Source: Pseudomonas sp. S04 | GTDB lineage: Bacteria > Pseudomonadota > Gammaproteobacteria > Pseudomonadales > Pseudomonadaceae | Length of the DNA: 64,000 nt | Direction: 5' to 3' | Assembly: GCF_009834545.1 (NCBI RefSeq) | Contig: NZ_CP019427.1 | Location: 1,075,001 to 1,139,000 of the forward strand | Part shown: positions 44,111 to 54,306 of the stretch, piece by piece | Layout of the letters: every line of letters begins with the position of its first letter | Position numbering within the stretch: position 1 is the stretch's first letter | Translations under genes and position numbers: made by a program | The notes under the pieces: generated by a model | The model's input: only the letters and a program-made list of their open reading frames with translations | Told to the model about the DNA's origin: nothing | Database searches by the model: none

Positions 44111-44152
44111 GCACGGCCTCAAAGCACACCCCCTTCCGAGGCTGTCCCGAAG

Positions 44153-47100
44153 ATGTTGATCCTGCGCGGCGCTCCTGCCCTTTCTGCCTTTCGCCACAGC
44201 AAACTCCTTGAGCAACTGAGCCAGAAGGTTCCAGCTGTCACTGGCCTGTATGCTGAATTCGCTCACTTCGCCGAAGTCACCGGCGTCCTGACCGGCGACG
44301 AACAGCAGGTGCTTGCGCGCCTTCTGAAGTACGGTCCTAGCGTTCCGGTACAGGAGCCGACCGGTCGTCTGTTCCTGGTGTTGCCGCGGTTTGGCACCAT
44401 TTCGCCCTGGTCGAGCAAGGCCAGCGACATTGCCCGTAACTGCGGCCTGGCGAAAATCCAGCGCCTGGAGCGCGGTATTGCGTTCTATGTCGCCGGTGAG
44501 TTCACCGACGCCCAGGCCCAGCTGATTGCCGACGGCCTGCACGACCGCATGACCCAGATCGTCCTGGAGAACCTTGAACAGGCTGGCGGTCTGTTCAGTC
44601 ACTCCGAGCCTAAGCCGCTGACGGCAATCGACGTTCTGGGTGGCGGTCGCGCCGCGCTGGAAACCGCCAACGTCGAGCTGGGCCTGGCCCTGGCCGAAGA
44701 CGAGATCGACTACCTGGTCAACGCCTTCATCGGCCTCAAGCGCAACCCGCACGACATCGAACTGATGATGTTCGCCCAGGCGAACTCCGAGCACTGCCGC
44801 CACAAGATCTTCAACGCCAGTTGGGATATTGATGGTGAAAGCCAGGAAAAAAGCCTGTTCGGCATGATCAAGAACACCTACGTGATGCACAGCGAAGGTG
44901 TCCTGTCGGCCTACAAGGACAACGCCTCGGTGATCGTCGGCTCCGTTGCCGGGCGTTTTTTCCCGGACCCTGAAACCCGCCAGTACGGTGCGGTGCAGGA
45001 GCCGGTGCACATCCTGATGAAAGTCGAGACGCACAACCACCCGACGGCGATTGCCCCGTTCCCGGGCGCGTCCACCGGCTCCGGTGGCGAGATCCGCGAC
45101 GAAGGCGCAACCGGTCGCGGCGCCAAGCCGAAGGCTGGCCTGACGGGCTTCACCGTATCCAACCTGCAGATCCCGGGCTTCGAACAGCCGTGGGAAGTGC
45201 CATACGGCAAGCCTGAGCGCATCGTCACCGCCCTCGACATCATGATCGAAGGCCCATTGGGCGGCGCAGCGTTCAACAACGAATTCGGTCGTCCGGCACT
45301 GACCGGTTACTTCCGTACCTTCGAACAATCCATCACCACGCCGCACGGTGATGAAGTGCGCGGGTACCACAAGCCGATCATGTTGGCCGGCGGCATGGGC
45401 AACATTCGTGAAGAGCACGTGCAAAAAGGCGAGATCCTCGTCGGCTCCAAGCTGATCGTGCTGGGTGGCCCGGCGATGCTGATCGGCCTGGGTGGCGGCG
45501 CCGCTTCCTCGATGGCCACCGGCACCAGCTCGGCAGACCTGGACTTCGCTTCGGTACAACGCGAAAACCCGGAAATGGAACGCCGTTGCCAGGAAGTCAT
45601 CGACCGTTGCTGGCAGTTGGGTGAACACAACCCGATCAGCTTCATCCACGACGTGGGTGCGGGCGGCCTGTCCAACGCCTTCCCGGAACTGGTCAACGAC
45701 GGCGACCGCGGTGGCCGTTTCGAATTGCGCAATATTCCAAACGACGAGCCGGGCATGGCCCCGCACGAAATCTGGAGCAACGAATCCCAGGAGCGTTACG
45801 TCCTGGCAGTCGGCCCGGCCGACTTCGAGCGCTTCAAGGCTATCTGCGAACGTGAGCGCTGCCCGTTTGCCGTGGTCGGCGAAGCCACTGCCGAACCACA
45901 GCTGACCGTGACTGACAGCCACTTCGGCAACAGCCCGGTGGACATGCCATTGGAAGTGCTGCTGGGCAAGGCTCCGCGCATGCACCGTTCGGTGGTTCGG
46001 GAAAACGAACTGGGTGATGATTTCGATCCGTCGACCCTGAACATCGCCGACTGTGTCGAGCGCGTCCTGCATCACCCGGCCGTGGCCAGCAAGAGCTTCC
46101 TGATCACCATTGGCGACCGCACCATCACCGGGCTCGTGGCCCGTGACCAAATGGTTGGCCCATGGCAGGTACCCGTGGCTGACGTGGCCGTGACCGCCAC
46201 CAGCTTCGACGTCTACACCGGTGAAGCCATGGCGATGGGCGAGCGTACTCCGCTGGCCCTGCTGGACGCTCCGGCGTCGGGCCGCATGGCCATCGGCGAA
46301 ACCCTGACCAACATCGCCGCTTCGCGCATCGCTAAGCTCTCCGACATCAAGTTGTCGGCGAACTGGATGTCGGCTGCCGGCCACCCGGGCGAAGACGCGC
46401 GTCTGTACGACACCGTGAAAGCGGTCGGTATGGAGCTGTGCCCAGAGCTGGGCATCACCATCCCAGTGGGCAAGGACTCGATGTCCATGGCCACTCGCTG
46501 GAACGACGAGGGCGTCGACAAGACCGTGACCTCGCCGATGTCGCTGATCGTCACCGGCTTTGCCCCAGTGACCGACATCCGCCAGACCCTGACCCCGCAA
46601 CTGCGCATGGACAAGGGCACCACCGACCTGATCCTGATCGACCTGGGCCGTGGCCAGAACCGCATGGGCGCCTCGATCCTGGCCCAGGTTCACGGCAAGC
46701 TCGGCAGCCAGGCTCCGGACGTCGACGACGCCGAAGACCTGAAAGCCTTCTTCGCGGTGATCCAGGGCCTCAACGCCGACGGTCACTTGCTGGCTTACCA
46801 CGACCGTTCCGACGGTGGCCTGTTGACCAGCACCGTGGAAATGGCGTTTGCCGGCCACTGCGGCCTGAGCCTCAACCTCGACGGTTTGGCGGAAACCTCG
46901 GCCGACATCGCCGCGATCCTGTTCAACGAAGAGCTGGGCGCGGTGATCCAGGTACGCCAGGACGCTACCCCGGACATCCTCGCGCAGTTCAGCGCTGCGG
47001 GCCTGGGCGACTGCGTGTCGGTGATCGGCCAGCCAATGAACAACGGCGAGATCAACATCACCTTCAACGGTGACACCGTGTTCGAAGGCCAGCGTCGCCT

Positions 47101-48049
47101 GCTGCAACGCCAGTGGGCCGAGACCAGCTATCAGATCCAGCGCCTGCGTGACAACGCCGACTGCGCCGAACAAGAGTTCGACGTGCTGCTGGAGGAAGAC
47201 AACCCGGGCCTGAGCGTCAAGCTCAGCTTCGACGTCAACCAGGACATCGCCGCGCCTTACATCAAGAAAGGCATTCGCCCACAAGTTGCCGTACTGCGTG
47301 AGCAGGGCGTCAACGGCCAGGTGGAAATGGCGGCAGCGTTCGATCGTGCCGGTTTCAGCGCGATCGACGTGCACATGAGCGACATTCTGGCCGGCCGTGT
47401 CGACCTGAACGAGTTCAAGGGCCTGGTGGCCTGTGGCGGTTTCTCCTACGGCGACGTTCTCGGTGCCGGTGAAGGCTGGGCCAAGTCCGCGCTGTTCAAC
47501 AGCCGTGCACGTGATGCGTTCCAGGGCTTCTTCGAGCGTAACGACAGCTTCACCCTCGGGGTGTGCAACGGTTGCCAGATGATGTCCAACCTGCACGAAC
47601 TGATCCCGGGCAGCGAGTTCTGGCCGCACTTTGTGCGTAACCGTTCCGAGCAGTTCGAAGCCCGTGTGGCCATGGTCCAGGTCCAGGAGTCGAACTCGAT
47701 CTTCCTGCAAGGCATGGCCGGTTCGCGCATGCCGATCGCCATTGCCCACGGCGAAGGTCATGCCGAGTTCTCCAGCGAAGAGGCGTTGCTGGAAGCTGAT
47801 CTGTCGGGTTGCGTGGCGATGCGTTTCGTCGACAACCACGGCAAGGTTACCGAGAGCTACCCGGCCAACCCGAACGGTTCGCCGCGTGGGATCACCGGTT
47901 TGACCAGTCGTGACGGTCGCGTGACCATCATGATGCCGCACCCGGAGCGGGTATTCCGCGCTGTGCAGAACTCGTGGCGCTCGGAAGAGTGGAACGAAGA
48001 TGCACCGTGGATGCGCATGTTCCGTAATGCTCGCGTGTGGGTGAACTAA
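44153..48049 (+). CDS. purL: Phosphoribosylformylglycinamidine synthase PurL (large single-chain form)
   Basis: This protein makes FGAM from FGAR, ATP and glutamine in purine synthesis. It has 1,298 residues, the gammaproteobacterial large form. Order: PurS-like N-terminus; synthase core with two AIRS-like halves ([50 protein letters not shown]); and a C-terminal glutaminase domain. The nucleophilic Cys is in GVCNGCQMM and His/Glu in [13 protein letters not shown] 44153 as start. It is followed after 4 bp by a small YqfO-like gene. The antisense strand is open along its whole length, an effect of codon usage. Confidence 0.98.
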   Translation: MLILRGAPALSAFRHSKLLEQLSQKVPAVTGLYAEFAHFAEVTGVLTGDEQQVLARLLKYGPSVPVQEPTGRLFLVLPRFGTISPWSSKASDIARNCGLAKIQRLERGIAFYVAGEFTDAQAQLIADGLHDRMTQIVLENLEQAGGLFSHSEPKPLTAIDVLGGGRAALETANVELGLALAEDEIDYLVNAFIGLKRNPHDIELMMFAQANSEHCRHKIFNASWDIDGESQEKSLFGMIKNTYVMHSEGVLSAYKDNASVIVGSVAGRFFPDPETRQYGAVQEPVHILMKVETHNHPTAIAPFPGASTGSGGEIRDEGATGRGAKPKAGLTGFTVSNLQIPGFEQPWEVPYGKPERIVTALDIMIEGPLGGAAFNNEFGRPALTGYFRTFEQSITTPHGDEVRGYHKPIMLAGGMGNIREEHVQKGEILVGSKLIVLGGPAMLIGLGGGAASSMATGTSSADLDFASVQRENPEMERRCQEVIDRCWQLGEHNPISFIHDVGAGGLSNAFPELVNDGDRGGRFELRNIPNDEPGMAPHEIWSNESQERYVLAVGPADFERFKAICERERCPFAVVGEATAEPQLTVTDSHFGNSPVDMPLEVLLGKAPRMHRSVVRENELGDDFDPSTLNIADCVERVLHHPAVASKSFLITIGDRTITGLVARDQMVGPWQVPVADVAVTATSFDVYTGEAMAMGERTPLALLDAPASGRMAIGETLTNIAASRIAKLSDIKLSANWMSAAGHPGEDARLYDTVKAVGMELCPELGITIPVGKDSMSMATRWNDEGVDKTVTSPMSLIVTGFAPVTDIRQTLTPQLRMDKGTTDLILIDLGRGQNRMGASILAQVHGKLGSQAPDVDDAEDLKAFFAVIQGLNADGHLLAYHDRSDGGLLTSTVEMAFAGHCGLSLNLDGLAETSADIAAILFNEELGAVIQVRQDATPDILAQFSAAGLGDCVSVIGQPMNNGEINITFNGDTVFEGQRRLLQRQWAETSYQIQRLRDNADCAEQEFDVLLEEDNPGLSVKLSFDVNQDIAAPYIKKGIRPQVAVLREQGVNGQVEMAAAFDRAGFSAIDVHMSDILAGRVDLNEFKGLVACGGFSYGDVLGAGEGWAKSALFNSRARDAFQGFFERNDSFTLGVCNGCQMMSNLHELIPGSEFWPHFVRNRSEQFEARVAMVQVQESNSIFLQGMAGSRMPIAIAHGEGHAEFSSEEALLEADLSGCVAMRFVDNHGKVTESYPANPNGSPRGITGLTSRDGRVTIMMPHPERVFRAVQNSWRSEEWNEDAPWMRMFRNARVWVN

Positions 48050-48053
48050 GTCG

Positions 48054-48365
48054 GTGTACAAGCTCAGCTTCTTTGTGCCCGACAGCCATGTAGAGACGGT
48101 GAAAACCGCCGTCTTTGCAGCCGGTGGCGGGCGCATCGGCCTCTACGACAGTTGTGCCTGGCAGGTGTTGGGCCAGGGCCAGTTCCGGGCGATGGACGGC
48201 AGTCAGCCGTTTATCGGCCAGGTCGGTCAGGTCGAAGTGGTCGAGGAATGGAAGGTTGAGCTGGTGGTGGCCGATGAGCTGATCGTCGCGGTAGTGGCTG
48301 CGTTGAAGCTCAACCATCCCTATGAGACACCGGCTTATGAGGTGTGGCAGCTAGCGGATTTCTGA
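48054..48365 (+). CDS. YqfO/NIF3-associated small domain protein
   Basis: A 103-residue protein resembling the stand-alone inserted (PII-like) domain of YqfO/NIF3-family proteins: YKLSFFVPDSHVETVKTAVFAAGGGRIGLYDSCAW at the start and LNHPYETPAYEVWQL at the end. HPYE is the family signature. Biochemical role unknown. GTG start at 48054, 4 bp after purL, so probably read with it. In P. aeruginosa a homologue follows purL and then, as I recall, nagE. Confidence 0.87.
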   Translation: MYKLSFFVPDSHVETVKTAVFAAGGGRIGLYDSCAWQVLGQGQFRAMDGSQPFIGQVGQVEVVEEWKVELVVADELIVAVVAALKLNHPYETPAYEVWQLADF

Positions 48366-48388
48366 TGCGCACCCTGCCCGAACAAAAG

Positions 48389-48422
48389 ACCCGCTGTGCC
48401 GATCTGGCCAGCGGGTTTTTTT
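48389..48422 (+). terminator. Rho-independent terminator after purL and the YqfO-like gene
   Basis: ACCCGCTG/CAGCGGGT stem with a T-run, 24 bp past the stop. Confidence 0.92.
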
Positions 48423-48474
48423 GTACATGCCTTTTAAACGTGTCGATCAGGTGACGGGTTGCAGCAGGCTGGGC

Positions 48475-51400
48475 TTACGGTGCGGGCCTCAGGTGTACAT
48501 CCGCTTTAAGCATTTCGATCAAGGTGAACTGGTGCAGGAAGCGTTGATCGCGCTTGCCCCAACGATCAATAAAAAACAGACCTTTGTCGTCCACCTGGAT
48601 CGGGGTGGAGATAATTTCCCCGGTACTGGAGCGGTGCACCAGGTTGGTTTCAAGGCGGGAGGGGCGCTCGATCAGGAAGTACCCGGCCTCGCTCAATTTC
48701 GAACGGTCGACGGGGGTAAAGGGGGCTGGTATTTTCATGCCCGCCACCCCTTCATCCAGGTCGAAGTCGCACCGTAGCGCGGGCCAGCCAGGTTTAGTGG
48801 TGATGGTCTCCCAGGCACTGTGGTGAATCCTTTTGCTCAGCGTGGGCGCGGCGTCCCTGATATTCAAACTGACTGTGCCCAGTGTTTCCGCCAACCCAGG
48901 CACCCCCATGTAACGATTGGCGTGGCTATTGCCGACGAAGGCAATCCATTTGTGTGGCCCACGTGCAGCCTGGTCGGCCTGAATGACCTGGGTGGCGAAG
49001 TAGTTGAACATGCTGGCGCGGGTTTCATCGCCGTCGGAGATGCCCTTGAGGTTATAGCTGGCGGCGCAGTCCAGGGCCTTGATGCGAATCTTGTACTTGG
49101 CGGCGGCCTGGTAGACCTCCGAGTAGGTATTGGGTCCCGTGTAGAACGGCATGTGGCCGGCATCCTGGCTTTTCAGGAAGGCCTTGAGCTGGCCGGTCAG
49201 GTGCTGAGACTCAAAGAACGCATCCAACTGTGCCTGGTGCAGATCCGTCCACAGGTGTTCCACGTAGAGGGTCTCGAATTTCAGCTCACTGAGCTTTTTC
49301 ATCTGGGTTCGTAGGAACGCCTTGCACGATTGCTGGCCGTGAGCCTCACCCAGTATCAGCCCTGGATAGGGGCCATCGACGATTTGTTTGAGGAACGATT
49401 CGGGCGTGGTGGCCGCCGTTATCTCGGGAAGTGTTGGCTTTGCGGGCGCCACGTACTCGGTGAAATAGCGCTCGGCTTCACTCTTCAAGCGCTTTCGCAG
49501 TGCGACAAACATGTCGAATGCTTTGCCGCTTTCTTGTCCCTGTGGGCGGTAACGAGAGTCCAGGCCATATCGGTTCTGGGACTGGTGATCAATCTCGTCC
49601 CTCATCGCGCCGGGAATATCAAAATTATCGAAATGTTGAGCGCCGGGGGCAGCAACAGCCTGGAGGGGGGCAGGGGCTTTATAGGGGGTTTGCAGGCTCA
49701 TGCGATAGTCGCCTTTGGCTAGCGCGTCACCGGTTATCGAGCCAGGGGTGTCCACCCAGATGCCCACCGGTTGATCCAACCCGACATCGTCGATGCGCAG
49801 GGCGACGGCGTTTTGCAGGTCGGCCAGGCCAGGTGTTTCATTGAAGGTCCTCAAGCGCGACTGATCCACCAGCGCGATCCAACGCTCATCCGGGGCATCG
49901 GCCACATCGGCCTGGATGACTTTATGGGAGTAGAAGTTTCTCAGGCTGTTGTCCCGTGGTGTGGTGGAGGGCGAGGTACCCAGCATCGTCATGGAGTCAT
50001 CCAGTTGATAGGAGGTGGTCGCGTCCAGGGCCTTGATCTGGATTTTCTTCTCTTGGGCCGTGCGCACGAGGGCGACATAAGAGAAGTCCGCGTCCTCGGC
50101 GAAGCCGAAGGCTGTGTCGATGGTCTGCAGATGCTTCTTGATGTTCAGCCAGGACTTGCCTTTGTTGAGCTTTTCAAGCTTCGGCCTGAAGACATCCCCC
50201 GGCAGGTATTCCAGGTACAAGCGCTTGAAGCCTTTCGCGACCAACGCGTCCATCTGTTCGATCAACACCTGTTTGCTGGCGATGGAGCCTGGCACTGCAC
50301 CGATAATCAGATTTTTGTTGCCGGCAAAGGCGTCGCTGTCGATCAGCTGCGCCAATGAAGTACTGGCCTCAACGGGCGGGACGGCAGCAGGTGGGGGGAG
50401 CGGATCGAGGAAGGTGAAAAAATTCCGCGCGTCCGTGGTCAGGCGTTCGACTTGTTGCACGTAAATACCGTGCAGCGATTTCATACTGTCTGCGGCAGAG
50501 CCCAATATGGAGCCGGGGGGCATATCATACTCGGTGTTCAAGCGGAGCAAAGTGCTCCGTACCTGTGGGTCCAGGACAGGCACAAGGTCACGCCATTTTT
50601 TCTCGGGCATCTCATAGACACTAAGCGGCTTGGGCGTTTCAGGCAGTGCTTCGTACTCCGGAGCCCCACCGGAAACCCCTGTACGTTTCCAGACGCCTTC
50701 GGCGTTCGGTGCGGCCACACGCGTGGTCGAGACCAATTTCCCGCTGGCAGGGTCGAGGCGATACAGCAAGTAGCGGCCAATGACATCCGGCGTGTTGGGG
50801 GCCCAAAGGTGTTGCCCCTCGAAGATCACCGATTGCATGCCCACTGGCGTCGGCTGCGCAGGCTCCAGCGCTTTGATCAACTTCATTGCCCGTACCGGCT
50901 CTGCCTTGGCAGCGGGCAGGCGTGCCAGTTTGCCGAGGGGTTTGAGTGAGCGTAATGCCGGACGCAGGTCTGTCAGTACGGCTCCGGCACTGTTGAGCAA
51001 GTAGCCCGCGAAGTGCTCAAGGGCTGCGGCGGTATCGCCCTGATGGTAGGCGTGCAGCGCGAGCATGGCGTCTTTGAAGGCCAGCAGCAGGCCGGTACTC
51101 AAGCTCAGGAGCGGGAATGGTGCGGTGGCAATGGCCACGCCCCATTCCACGCAGGTCCAGAGAATACCGGTAATCATCTGTGTGCGATTGACGGTGGTGG
51201 CGTACACATCATCGATCTTGCGTTGCAGCTTCATGTTGTACAGCGCCTGGCGCAGGTCGGATATCGGCGGCACTGTGCGCGTTGAGTCGTAACGCGCCGG
51301 GCTGGTACTGCTGCTGTCCAGGTCTTCGGGCAGCCCTTGGCGGGCCTCTTCCAGAAACTGGCGGACCCGCACTTGAGAGGACACGCCGACCCGATTTGTG

Positions 51401-54225
51401 AAGTAGGCAATCATGCCGGGCGTTTTCTTGAGCAGGTAATTGAACTGCCTGGCCTCGCGAAAACTGACCCCGTCGGGTGCCTGCGGCGTGTAAAGCAGCA
51501 CGGGGTTTGTGCCGTGGCTGAACAGGTAGTTATCGATGACCCAGTCACCGTCCACCAGCAAGCGATGGATGGCGTAGGTCCCTCGGGTTGCCTGCGAAGT
51601 GTCGGCCATGCTGGAGATGCTTTGCTCAAGCCATTGCAGGTCGACGTTGGCGATGTCCCCCTTGAGCCTGGACTCCAGGGCGGCGCTGAGCAGTTGTTGC
51701 TGGATGATGGCCAGTACTGCATCACGTCGGAAGGCATAGGCGGAGTCGTCCGGCTTCAACAGCTCGCTCCTGACCTTGTCGATGTAGCGCTCGCCAATCC
51801 AGGCACCGGTTACCGAGCGTGCGACCTTTTCGGCTGTCAGGGCGCGCAGATCGATACCTTCTGGCCCTTTGAAGGTTGCCGAACGGGAAAACTTTTCATC
51901 GAGAAAACCCACGCCGTCGGCATAGCCATCACGATAGAGCCGGGTGTACGTCATGGGCGGGGAATCGGGAGTGCCGACCAGCGATGCTGGCGAGTAAACC
52001 CAGACCGTGTCCGGGTCCACATCGTTTCGAGGGCGACCGAGCATTTCGTTCAATCGCCGTTTGGCGTTTTCATGCAAAAAGGCGTTGAAGTCGGGGAATT
52101 GGGTTTCAGACAAGGGATGTGCGCTGTAGGCATCCAGGGCGCCCTCGGCATTTTCAGCCCGTGTCGCGAGTATTCTTCTGCTCTCGTGGGTGGTCGAGCG
52201 ATACCAGCCCGGTGTGCTGAACGCGTAGTCGTCTATACGCGTGACCAGTACATGACGCGCCATCGATTTGAGGCATTCGGCGTGGGTACCGGTGTTGATG
52301 AAGGCGACCTCTTTGTACTCCTGGGCGTGAAACTTGAAGGTCAGCCCGCTCAGTACGTTTTTCATGCTGTTGCGAAAGCGCAAGGGCAGGCGGGTGATCA
52401 AGTAGTCGGTCAGGCTGCCGGGAGGGGGATTGAGGCCATTGCCCAGCGTCCAGCCGAGGATGTGCTGCTGGCACGCCAGCTCCGTGTCGAAGGCATGAAA
52501 CTGCTGCTCACGCGGTGCTTCGGGTGTGCACAGCAGGATACGGTCGACTGTGCCGCTGGCATTTGTGCGGCGCAGCACCCAGAGATCCAGAAGTTGCGCA
52601 TCGTGCAGCGCAAGCGAGCTGGCGCCGAGAGTGTCGGCGTTGAGTCGAGGGTCGGTGCCTTGGCGCAGGTGCTGGATCAACTGGAAGTCGTCTTCGCTTA
52701 TGTGGCCTTGCAGGACGGCGGTGTAGGCCAGCGCGTTAATGCGTCGGTCGAGCATCTGTTCGATGGCGGTACTGACTTCGGCTCGGGCATGCAGTGCCCG
52801 TTGCACATTGGCAAAGTCGATGCGCGGTTGCAGACTGGTCATCTGCTGCGCGAGCCAGGTGGGTGTCACGTCCTGGTAGGCCTCGGGCAATGGCGCGTCG
52901 TTGTAGGTGAGGGTGGTTTGGGTCCGGAAGGGGGAACCCCTGCTTTCGTCACCGCTATGCAGGCCGCGCAGGGCCAGTTCGATCAGGTTCCGCTGGTGAT
53001 CGTAGTGGCCGACGTTAGCCACGAAACGACGGGTGCTGAGCTGTAAGTGCTCCGGTTCCAGGTCATGGATATCCAGCTCGTCGCTCAGGCGCTCAAGCCA
53101 TTGATGGCGAGCCAGGCTCTGGGGGGTTGTGGCGGGAGCCAGCAGGTTCAGCAGGGTCTGTCGGGCCTGGTTATAGCCATTGAGATGTTCCGCCAGCGTG
53201 GCCCGGGCGGCTTCGCTGGCGCTGCGATACCAGTCGGGTGCGCTGTAGCGCAAGCAGCGCTCAAGCAGGGTCTGCGCTCGGAGCTCCAGGCGGGCCGTGA
53301 GGTCGGGCATGGCGGCGGTGATGGCCTGGTCCAGGGCATTGATCACGTGCGCCGGGTCTTGGGCCGGGTTATCCACAAGGCTCAAGGCGTGGTCGATATC
53401 CTGGGTACGCCTGTCGATCAGCGCGCCGTCGGTGTGCTCGAACAACGGTTTGTCGACGATGGGCGACAATTGCAGTGGCCAGATACCGGCGGCGCTCAGT
53501 GCGTGATAGCGCACCGGCAGCAACGCTTTGAATTCACGCTGGCCGCTGGGGTGATCCAGGCTCTGCAACAGGTGGTTGTCGAGCAGGGCCAGGGAGTCAA
53601 AGGATTCGATGCCGCGTGCCGGGGTGAACAGTAGAACCTGGCCCACGTCTTGCGCCGTGCTCAAGTCGCTTGCCTGCGGGCTGTTTTTTTCCGTGACGAC
53701 AAAGGCGCCAGCCAACTCAACGCTGTTTTCCTGATAACTGAACTGCAAGGCATACAGGCCCGGGCGCAGGGTCGGGAACAGCGGTGCCCGCTCCACTATG
53801 GCGGCTTCCTGCGGGTGGAGCAGACGGTCTTGAACGCCGAGCCTGGCTTCGTGCTCCAGCGCGGTGAACCCGGCATCGTAGGTCATGAAGGACTTGCGTG
53901 GCTTAGCGTCAATCTGGTGGCGCAGATCGAGTTCCAGCAGATGGTCATTGAGCGTGGACTTGAGGGTGGTGAGCAGTTGCTGCCCTTCCTCGCTGTGCAG
54001 GTTGCTGTCTTTCAATGGCTGATAGTGGGCACGGGCCTTGTCGAGATATTGCTGGCGGCTCGTCTGGATCAGGCCGTTCAAGCGATTGAGGTAGCGTTGT
54101 TCGGCCGACGGTTGGCTTTCGGGGATCCAGGGAGTTTCAACCTGAAACAGGTACTGGCCGATCTGGTTGAGATAGCCTTTGATTTCGTCAAATGACGTGG
54201 AGGTACGGGGGCTGGCAGTATTCAT
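48475..54225 (-). CDS. Giant modular toxin-like protein with three LLxTP modules and tandem GExH/GxxH domains
   Basis: A 1,916-residue protein without signal peptide. Start ATG 54225 is chosen for its GGAGAG site; the frame is open to 54264. The first half repeats a module of about 350-365 residues three times, marked by VLLFTP (about 197), ILLCTP (about 564) and VLLYTP (about 911). The first two are followed about 110-130 residues later by SAPDWYRS/STPGWYRS. A hydrophobic stretch (about 1010-1085, GILWTCVEWGVAIATAPFPLL) follows. Two related domains then end the protein. The second (about 1610-1785) has LILGEAHG (Glu1627, His1629), LYVEH and FVGNSHAN (His1768). The first (about 1295-1475) has IIGAVPG, LYLEY and LVDQSR instead. 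The pattern fits pseudomonad dermonecrotic-toxin-like proteins (DUF6543) and TIKI/EreA-fold hydrolases, by memory only. No secretion or immunity gene is adjacent. Confidence 0.7.
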   Translation of the reverse strand: MNTASPRTSTSFDEIKGYLNQIGQYLFQVETPWIPESQPSAEQRYLNRLNGLIQTSRQQYLDKARAHYQPLKDSNLHSEEGQQLLTTLKSTLNDHLLELDLRHQIDAKPRKSFMTYDAGFTALEHEARLGVQDRLLHPQEAAIVERAPLFPTLRPGLYALQFSYQENSVELAGAFVVTEKNSPQASDLSTAQDVGQVLLFTPARGIESFDSLALLDNHLLQSLDHPSGQREFKALLPVRYHALSAAGIWPLQLSPIVDKPLFEHTDGALIDRRTQDIDHALSLVDNPAQDPAHVINALDQAITAAMPDLTARLELRAQTLLERCLRYSAPDWYRSASEAARATLAEHLNGYNQARQTLLNLLAPATTPQSLARHQWLERLSDELDIHDLEPEHLQLSTRRFVANVGHYDHQRNLIELALRGLHSGDESRGSPFRTQTTLTYNDAPLPEAYQDVTPTWLAQQMTSLQPRIDFANVQRALHARAEVSTAIEQMLDRRINALAYTAVLQGHISEDDFQLIQHLRQGTDPRLNADTLGASSLALHDAQLLDLWVLRRTNASGTVDRILLCTPEAPREQQFHAFDTELACQQHILGWTLGNGLNPPPGSLTDYLITRLPLRFRNSMKNVLSGLTFKFHAQEYKEVAFINTGTHAECLKSMARHVLVTRIDDYAFSTPGWYRSTTHESRRILATRAENAEGALDAYSAHPLSETQFPDFNAFLHENAKRRLNEMLGRPRNDVDPDTVWVYSPASLVGTPDSPPMTYTRLYRDGYADGVGFLDEKFSRSATFKGPEGIDLRALTAEKVARSVTGAWIGERYIDKVRSELLKPDDSAYAFRRDAVLAIIQQQLLSAALESRLKGDIANVDLQWLEQSISSMADTSQATRGTYAIHRLLVDGDWVIDNYLFSHGTNPVLLYTPQAPDGVSFREARQFNYLLKKTPGMIAYFTNRVGVSSQVRVRQFLEEARQGLPEDLDSSSTSPARYDSTRTVPPISDLRQALYNMKLQRKIDDVYATTVNRTQMITGILWTCVEWGVAIATAPFPLLSLSTGLLLAFKDAMLALHAYHQGDTAAALEHFAGYLLNSAGAVLTDLRPALRSLKPLGKLARLPAAKAEPVRAMKLIKALEPAQPTPVGMQSVIFEGQHLWAPNTPDVIGRYLLYRLDPASGKLVSTTRVAAPNAEGVWKRTGVSGGAPEYEALPETPKPLSVYEMPEKKWRDLVPVLDPQVRSTLLRLNTEYDMPPGSILGSAADSMKSLHGIYVQQVERLTTDARNFFTFLDPLPPPAAVPPVEASTSLAQLIDSDAFAGNKNLIIGAVPGSIASKQVLIEQMDALVAKGFKRLYLEYLPGDVFRPKLEKLNKGKSWLNIKKHLQTIDTAFGFAEDADFSYVALVRTAQEKKIQIKALDATTSYQLDDSMTMLGTSPSTTPRDNSLRNFYSHKVIQADVADAPDERWIALVDQSRLRTFNETPGLADLQNAVALRIDDVGLDQPVGIWVDTPGSITGDALAKGDYRMSLQTPYKAPAPLQAVAAPGAQHFDNFDIPGAMRDEIDHQSQNRYGLDSRYRPQGQESGKAFDMFVALRKRLKSEAERYFTEYVAPAKPTLPEITAATTPESFLKQIVDGPYPGLILGEAHGQQSCKAFLRTQMKKLSELKFETLYVEHLWTDLHQAQLDAFFESQHLTGQLKAFLKSQDAGHMPFYTGPNTYSEVYQAAAKYKIRIKALDCAASYNLKGISDGDETRASMFNYFATQVIQADQAARGPHKWIAFVGNSHANRYMGVPGLAETLGTVSLNIRDAAPTLSKRIHHSAWETITTKPGWPALRCDFDLDEGVAGMKIPAPFTPVDRSKLSEAGYFLIERPSRLETNLVHRSSTGEIISTPIQVDDKGLFFIDRWGKRDQRFLHQFTLIEMLKADVHLRPAP

Positions 54226-54240
54226 GGGCACGCTCTCCAT

Positions 54241-54262
54241 GCTGATAAGTGAAGTCATCAGC
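54241..54262 (-). other. Short hairpin before the toxin-like gene
   Basis: GCTGAT/ATCAGC, a 6-bp stem with a 10-nt loop, lies in the 81-bp gap between nagE and the large gene. No U-run follows, so no terminator is evident between them and read-through from the nag genes is possible. Confidence 0.4.
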
Positions 54263-54306
54263 ATGCAGGGCGGTGCCTGTAGGCAGGCGGTAAATAGATA
54301 TCGGGA

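Noticed and set aside
44099..48136. A 1,345-codon open frame antisense to the whole of purL
   Set aside because: It is the codon-position shadow of a long GC-rich gene; the translation is low-complexity (Gly/Val/Asp/His-rich) with no domains. purL on the other strand is unmistakable.
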